A DNA stretch of 64,000 bases from Bowmanella yangjiangensis (lineage in GTDB: Bacteria; Pseudomonadota; Gammaproteobacteria; Enterobacterales; Alteromonadaceae), in NCBI RefSeq assembly GCF_017255015.1, contig NZ_JAFKCS010000012.1:35646-99645 (forward strand), given 5' to 3'. A program made the translations under genes and the position numbers. This document shows positions 59,407-64,000 of this stretch, piece by piece. The first letter of the stretch is position 1. The number at the start of each line of letters is the position of its first letter. A model generated the notes under the pieces. That model worked only from the letters and a program-made list of their open reading frames with translations, was not told where the DNA came from and made no database searches.

Positions 59407-61077
59407 ATGCCTGATTCAATATCTAAATCAGTACTGGGCTTTTCCCGCCCTTACTTGCCAAGTAAACGAGCTTTTTCAGGCCTTATGGTACTTACACTGT
59501 TAGCCACATTGTTTGAGCTAGGCATTCCTTTGATTGCCCGCGAGCTGATTGACCGTTTAAGCATCGGCAACATTGACCGGATGGTCATGGTCATTTTGGC
59601 GGCAGCGGTCATTGTCGCCGCCATCGCAGAATATTTTGCCGCAGTGCATGCCAGCAAGATGGGGCTGAGTACAGTACAAAGGCTGCGTTTTCGCCTGATT
59701 GGCCATCTGGTCAACGTACAAACTATTAAGTTACATGACCAGCATAGTAGCGAACTGGCTGCCCAGGTGATGACCGACACAGATGAACTAAAAGATATCT
59801 TCAGCAGTGATCTGGCGGCTCTGATAGGTGGCGTTTTATCTTTCGTTGCCGTCATCGCGTTGCTGCTATGGATGGAATGGCGGCTAACCCTGGTGTTACT
59901 CGGTTGCCTGTTGATTGGGGCGCTGTTAATTACTCCTATCGCTTTGTCTATGTCGTCGCTGAACAAACAAATACTGCAACAGCATGCCGAGCTGACTCGC
60001 CAGTGCACTGAGTGGTTTCGCCATCATGAACTGGTTAAAGTCTATGGCGCAACCCCACAGGTCGAGGAACAGGCTCAGGCCGCTCTGGATCGTTATTACA
60101 AGCTTGCCCTTCGGGAAGCGCGAGCGCTGGCGTTGATCGGCCCCATCAGCAATATGATGCTAATGACCAGCATGATTGCACTGATAGCCACCTCGGCCTA
60201 TTGGATTGCCGAAGGTACGCTAAGCATGGGCACTTTCACTGCCTTCTTGCTCTACTTGTTCGGCCTGACATTTCCGCTTATCGGCATGGGCATGTTCTTT
60301 GCCAACTACCAGAAGGCAAATGGCGCAGCCGAACGTTTGCATGCCCTGGCCAACTTACCCACAGAAAATCTGAAGCCTGGTTCAGCGGCTGCTCGTATTC
60401 GTACGCTACGTGTTGAGGAGGCCGGGCTGCAGTTGGGCGAGCAACAGATACTACAGAATCTGACCTTGCCGGACATGCAAAGGGGGTTGGTAATGGTTAG
60501 CGGTTCAAGCGGCAGCGGAAAAACCAGCCTGCTGCGTACCTTACTGGGTTTGTATCCTCTCACCCATGGCCAGATTTATGTTAATAACCAGCCGCTTAGC
60601 CTTACACAACTGGGTAGCTGGCGACACCGTATGGCTTGGGTTGAACAGGAACCGGCATTATTCCAGGCGACGGTACGCGATAACTTATGTTTGGGAAAAA
60701 CACAGGTTGATGACGCCGAGGTGATACAGGTGTTGCATAAGGTGGGCCTGGCTGCCTGGCTGGAACGCATTGGTGGTAATTTGGATATGTTGATAACAGA
60801 GCAAAACCACCAACTGTCTGGCGGCGAAAAGCAACGATTTGCCCTGGCCAGAGCCTTAGTACGGCCATTTGACCTGTTGTTATTGGATGAACCCACCTCT
60901 GCGCTTGATACACAAAATGCTAAGCAAATGATGAGTACGCTCATTGATCTCGCCCAGAGCAAGCTGGTCTTGATGATCAGCCACGATCACTCGTTGTTTA
61001 GCCATGCAGACCAGATTGTGCAGCTTGAAAACGGCAAACTGGTGAATATTCTGCCTAAACAAGCCCACTTGGCCTGA
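59407..61077 (+). CDS. ABC exporter, fused permease and ATPase
   Basis: 556 residues. Residues 1-300 hold about six membrane helices of the type I exporter fold. The nucleotide-binding half has Walker A SGSSGSGKTSLL, the signature LSGGEKQRFALARAL, Walker B LLLLDEPTSALD and the switch His in MISHDHSLF. It works as a dimer; substrate unknown, perhaps a drug or lipid. Divergent TetR control is suggested by the operator sites. Confidence 0.93.
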   Translation: MPDSISKSVLGFSRPYLPSKRAFSGLMVLTLLATLFELGIPLIARELIDRLSIGNIDRMVMVILAAAVIVAAIAEYFAAVHASKMGLSTVQRLRFRLIGHLVNVQTIKLHDQHSSELAAQVMTDTDELKDIFSSDLAALIGGVLSFVAVIALLLWMEWRLTLVLLGCLLIGALLITPIALSMSSLNKQILQQHAELTRQCTEWFRHHELVKVYGATPQVEEQAQAALDRYYKLALREARALALIGPISNMMLMTSMIALIATSAYWIAEGTLSMGTFTAFLLYLFGLTFPLIGMGMFFANYQKANGAAERLHALANLPTENLKPGSAAARIRTLRVEEAGLQLGEQQILQNLTLPDMQRGLVMVSGSSGSGKTSLLRTLLGLYPLTHGQIYVNNQPLSLTQLGSWRHRMAWVEQEPALFQATVRDNLCLGKTQVDDAEVIQVLHKVGLAAWLERIGGNLDMLITEQNHQLSGGEKQRFALARALVRPFDLLLLDEPTSALDTQNAKQMMSTLIDLAQSKLVLMISHDHSLFSHADQIVQLENGKLVNILPKQAHLA

Positions 61078-61161
61078 CCAATACCTTGAGCAGTCGCCTC
61101 TTGGTCGGGGCGGCAAGCTCGGGTAGTATGCGCAGAATAAATCTAATAAGTGCGCTAAAAA

Positions 61162-61905
61162 TTGAAGCAGTTCAGTCGTTTATTACTGGGGCTCTGGTTA
61201 GTCTGTGGCCTGGTGTGGGCAAACCAACCAGTCAAGTTATCCAGCTCCGGCCTATGCCACACACCCGAAAGTCGTTTCTACCAACGTACCAAAAATTTCA
61301 CCGCCTACGCCGACCTTAAGGCCTGCCTTGCTGCCGGGGGCGAGCTTCCTGCTTCGGCCAGTGTCAGCCAGACAAAAGCAAATGAAGATGATGGGCAGGA
61401 TTATGATCGCAATGACTGGCCACACTGGGTGGACAGCGATGGTGATTGCCAGAATACCCGGGCCGAGGCCTTGATTGCCGCCTCACAAATCGAAGTAAAT
61501 TTTGATGACGGCGAAACCTGCCGGGTACTGCTGGGTACTTGGTTAGATCCCTTTTCCGGCGAGGTACTGTCGTCGGCTGGTGATATCGATGTGGATCATA
61601 TCGTGCCGCTGAAATGGGCCAACGCCCATGGCGGCGCTAGCTGGCATCGTGATATGAAACGCCAATTTGCCAATGATATGGATAATCTGTTGGTGGTCAG
61701 TAACAGCCTTAACCGCGCCAAAGGAGCACAAGGGCCGGATCAATGGCTACCGCCCAATCAGGCGTATCAGTGCGAATATATTCAGCGCTTTGACCGCATG
61801 GTGCAAAAGTACCAGTTGGTGTATCAGGCCAGTGAACAAGCATTTATCCAGGCACAACTGGCCAGCTGTTCACAGAATGCCGCCGTCAAAGCCGTAGCCC
61901 CATAG
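61162..61905 (+). CDS. Secreted HNH nuclease (DUF1524-type)
   Basis: 247 residues beginning with a signal peptide (LLLGLWLVCGLVWA). The nuclease core is DIDVDHIVPLKWANAHGG (HNH His) and NLLVVSNSLNRAKGAQGP (Asn and following basic residues). A preceding Cys-rich region may be disulfide-bonded. Homologues are exported DNases. It starts with TTG at 61162; no strong ribosome site was seen. Monocistronic. Confidence 0.85.
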   Translation: MKQFSRLLLGLWLVCGLVWANQPVKLSSSGLCHTPESRFYQRTKNFTAYADLKACLAAGGELPASASVSQTKANEDDGQDYDRNDWPHWVDSDGDCQNTRAEALIAASQIEVNFDDGETCRVLLGTWLDPFSGEVLSSAGDIDVDHIVPLKWANAHGGASWHRDMKRQFANDMDNLLVVSNSLNRAKGAQGPDQWLPPNQAYQCEYIQRFDRMVQKYQLVYQASEQAFIQAQLASCSQNAAVKAVAP

Positions 61906-61997
61906 AAGGGCAATTTTATCTGTTGAGTTCCGTTTTCGTCATATCAGAGAAGCAAAATACTGCTACTTTAGCCGCAAGATTCGCAAAGGAGATAATC

Positions 61998-62756
61998 ATG
62001 CAAGGCGAGCTATTTTCCACCTTCAAGCAACTTCATTACGCAGACACACCGCTGGTATTAGTGAATATCTGGGATGCGGGCGGTGCAGTGTTGGTGCAAG
62101 CGGCCGGTGCCAAAGCGCTCGCCACCGGCAGCGCATCGCTGGCCTGGTCGCTAGGCTATGCAGACGGTAATCAGCTACCCACCGAGGAGCTGCTTAACGC
62201 CGTTGGGCGTATTCTCAGAGTAAGCCGGGTTCCGCTAACCATAGATATTGAAGAGGGTTACAGCGAATCCCCCGAGCAGGTAGCGGATTTGGTTGCCCGT
62301 TTGCAAGCCATGGGCGTGGCTGGTATCAACCTGGAAGACGGCACTAACGCACCGACGCTACTGGCCGGGAAAATTCAAGCTATTCGCCACAAAGTTGGCG
62401 AGAGCATGTATATCAATGCCCGCACCGATGTGTATTTGCGCGGGTTGGCCGAAGGGCAAACTGCCCTGGATATGGCCATAGAGCGGCTGCGCTTGTATCA
62501 AGAAGCCGGGGCCGACGGCGGTTTTATCCCCGGCTTGCAAGACGCAGCAACGGCACGGCAGTTGGCCGCAAGCCTGTCCATTCCCCTTAACCTGATGGTG
62601 GCCTCTTCTGAGCCCATCGAGGCACTGGCTCAGGCCGGTATTCGGCGCTTTAGCATGGGCCCGGTACCCTTTGTGAAGGCCTATCAGCAACTGGTAAATT
62701 TACAGGATGCCGCATATCCGGCACTCAATTACCCCACTATTAACGGGTTGTTTTAA
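61998..62756 (+). CDS. Isocitrate lyase/PEP mutase family enzyme
   Basis: 252 residues of a TIM barrel: VLVNIWDAGGAVLVQAAGAK, ATGSASLAWSLGYADG, DIEEGYSESPEQV, GINLEDG, and YINARTDVYLRG. The KKCGH/KRCGH-type catalytic Cys loop of isocitrate lyase is absent, so it is probably a 2-methylisocitrate lyase-like or C-P lyase-type member of unknown substrate. The ATG at 61998 has an AAGGAGA site. Confidence 0.88.
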   Translation: MQGELFSTFKQLHYADTPLVLVNIWDAGGAVLVQAAGAKALATGSASLAWSLGYADGNQLPTEELLNAVGRILRVSRVPLTIDIEEGYSESPEQVADLVARLQAMGVAGINLEDGTNAPTLLAGKIQAIRHKVGESMYINARTDVYLRGLAEGQTALDMAIERLRLYQEAGADGGFIPGLQDAATARQLAASLSIPLNLMVASSEPIEALAQAGIRRFSMGPVPFVKAYQQLVNLQDAAYPALNYPTINGLF

Positions 62757-62833
62757 GCTTTTCTGCGCTTTGCCTTAAGCCAGCGCGGACATTCACCGCA
62801 AGCAATGCGATAATTCCGCGCGAATTAATGCAC

Positions 62834-62851
62834 AGGCGGCCCAAGCCGCCT
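62834..62851. terminator. GCGGCCCAAGCCGC hairpin
   Basis: AGGCGGC-CCAA-GCCGCCT, a perfect 7-bp stem located between the ICL-like gene and the flavoprotein gene. It shares its core with 53250-53267 and lacks a T-run. Confidence 0.45.
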
Positions 62852-62870
62852 GAATCAGCGGGCGTTATCA

Positions 62871-64000
62871 GTGCAAAGCAAACAACAGGTGATTATTGTC
62901 GGGGCCGGGCCAGCCGGTCTGATGGCAGCCGAGCAGCTTAGCTTGGCGGGCTATCAAGTAAGGGTTTATGACGCCAAGCCCAGCGCCTGTCGCAAGTTTC
63001 TGCTGGCCGGTACCAGCGGCATGAACATCACCCATTCCGAGCCTTATAGCGAGTTTATTCAGAGTTACTACGACAAAGCCGCCTGGCTGGACAGCGCGTT
63101 GCGCCAGTTTGATGCCGATGCCCTGCGTAATTGGTGCCAGGGCCTGGGGGTCAGCACTTTTGTTGGCAGCTCCGGGCGGGTATTTACCGAACAAATGAAA
63201 GCCGCGCCTTTAGTACGTAACTGGCTTAAACGCTTACGTGGGGCCGGGGTGGAGTTTTATATGCGCCATCGTTTGGTGGCCATACAAGGTACCCGCCTTG
63301 AATTTGAGCACAATGGAGAAACCATTCGCACCCAGGCCGATGCAGTCTTGCTGGCGTTGGGCGGTGCCAGCTGGCCTAAACTGGGCTCCGACGGTTTATG
63401 GCAGCCCATGCTGGCAGAGCAACAGATTGAGCAGGCCCCGCTGCGCGCCGCCAATTGCGGCATGCTATGTGACTGGAGTCAGCATCTTAAACAACAGCAT
63501 GCTGGCAGCCCGCTGAAGAATGTGCGGTTTAAGGTACAAGCTAATGGTCAACGCATAGAAAAACACGGTGAGTGCGTGATAAGCCAAACCGGCATGGAAG
63601 GCAGCCTGGTGTACGCCTTTTCCAAATACCTGCGCGAACAGTTGGAAGCGCGTGGTCAGGCACAGCTGCATATAGACCTGCTTCCCGACCAAAGCCTGCC
63701 CCAGCTTAGCCAAAAGCTCACCAAAAAACGCAGTAAAGAGTCTTTTGCCAAATACCTGAAGCGCTGCGCTGGCCTAAGCGGTGTTAAAGCAGCCTTGTTA
63801 TATGAATGCCAGCCTCACCCGCAGCAGCTCGAACCCGCGCAGCTGGCGGCTTATATTAAAGCCCTGCCGGTGCAGTTTTATGCCACCAAGCCGGTGGATG
63901 AGGCGATTTCCAGCGCAGGCGGAGTGTGCCAGCACAGTGTGGATGCAAAGCTGATGCTTAAAAACCTGCCCGGGGTATTCTGCGCCGGTGAAATGCTGGA
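62871..64000 (+). CDS. NAD(P)/FAD-dependent oxidoreductase, HI0933/BaiN-like (partial)
   Basis: Open from a GTG at 62871 to the right edge, at least 376 residues. The Rossmann loop VIIVGAGPAGLMAAEQL starts it, followed by KFLLAGTSGMNITHS, ALGGASWPKLGSDG and LPGVFCAGEML near the edge. This matches the TIGR03862/HI0933-type flavoproteins. The C-terminus is cut off by the window. Function of the family is poorly known. Confidence 0.88.
   Translation, partial: MQSKQQVIIVGAGPAGLMAAEQLSLAGYQVRVYDAKPSACRKFLLAGTSGMNITHSEPYSEFIQSYYDKAAWLDSALRQFDADALRNWCQGLGVSTFVGSSGRVFTEQMKAAPLVRNWLKRLRGAGVEFYMRHRLVAIQGTRLEFEHNGETIRTQADAVLLALGGASWPKLGSDGLWQPMLAEQQIEQAPLRAANCGMLCDWSQHLKQQHAGSPLKNVRFKVQANGQRIEKHGECVISQTGMEGSLVYAFSKYLREQLEARGQAQLHIDLLPDQSLPQLSQKLTKKRSKESFAKYLKRCAGLSGVKAALLYECQPHPQQLEPAQLAAYIKALPVQFYATKPVDEAISSAGGVCQHSVDAKLMLKNLPGVFCAGEML

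Noticed and set aside
1..64000. tRNA or rRNA genes
   Set aside because: No cloverleaf with a TTCRANY loop and CCA-type acceptor, and no rRNA signature, was recognised; the TTCAAATCC string at 4665 belongs to the inverted-repeat element.

Overview
The window reads as chromosome of a marine-type gammaproteobacterium, most likely an Alteromonadales relative. The evidence is the roughly 50% GC coding style, the order rpmE / priA / SPOR-domain ftsN, yigI next to recQ, and close matches to gammaproteobacterial selO, ribA, prpE and sseA. Genus is not determined. No rRNA, tRNA or CRISPR array was found.

Layout. 1-9.2 kb is mostly core: a CadC-like membrane regulator, malic enzyme, ribosomal protein L31, PriA, an FtsN-type SPOR protein and a quinone oxidoreductase. 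A 268-bp element with long terminal inverted repeats lies between malic enzyme and rpmE. 9.2-11.2 kb is an AT-rich insert of three unknown genes placed at the 3' end of the quinone oxidoreductase gene, whose last codons are repeated on the far side. 11.3-31.4 kb holds a chemoreceptor, a GDPD-family phosphodiesterase, a TauE/SafE exporter with a pirin, LysR and AraC regulators, a chromate transporter, oxidoreductases, a sulfurtransferase, a FosA-like protein, propionyl-CoA synthetase, a serine hydrolase, YigI and RecQ. 31.4-46.7 kb holds a cytochrome c, SelO, a large GGDEF-EAL protein, RibA, an NMP/thymidine phosphorylase-PRPP synthase pair, a Rho-binding antiterminator relative, small redox genes with an HxlR regulator, and an AAA/DUF4143 ATPase preceded by a 32-bp-periodic palindromic operator array.

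46.7-59.3 kb is accessory. A methyltransferase gene is followed by an HNH-S24 fusion; then come an AT-rich DUF262/DUF1524 (GmrSD-like) gene and a DUF3883 endonuclease-like gene. Together they look like a defence cluster. A hairpin-dense non-coding block precedes the C-terminus of a pore-forming-type toxin with a membrane protein overlapping it (putative immunity). A Phd/ParE-type toxin-antitoxin pair, a DUF533 protein and a hipA-hipB module follow. The hip module sits between two 235-bp direct copies of the 3' end of a tetR gene. 59.4-64 kb holds the ABC exporter probably controlled by that TetR protein, a secreted HNH nuclease, an ICL/PEP-mutase family enzyme and the start of a flavoprotein gene.

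Overall theme. The core genome is interrupted by cargo (the AT-rich trio and hipAB) that duplicated the 3' end of a resident gene, and by structured non-coding elements whose G.U-compatible stems point to RNA function on the + strand. Several scars (GNAT/AHSA1 remnants, an ATP-grasp remnant, a truncated toxin) show active gene loss.
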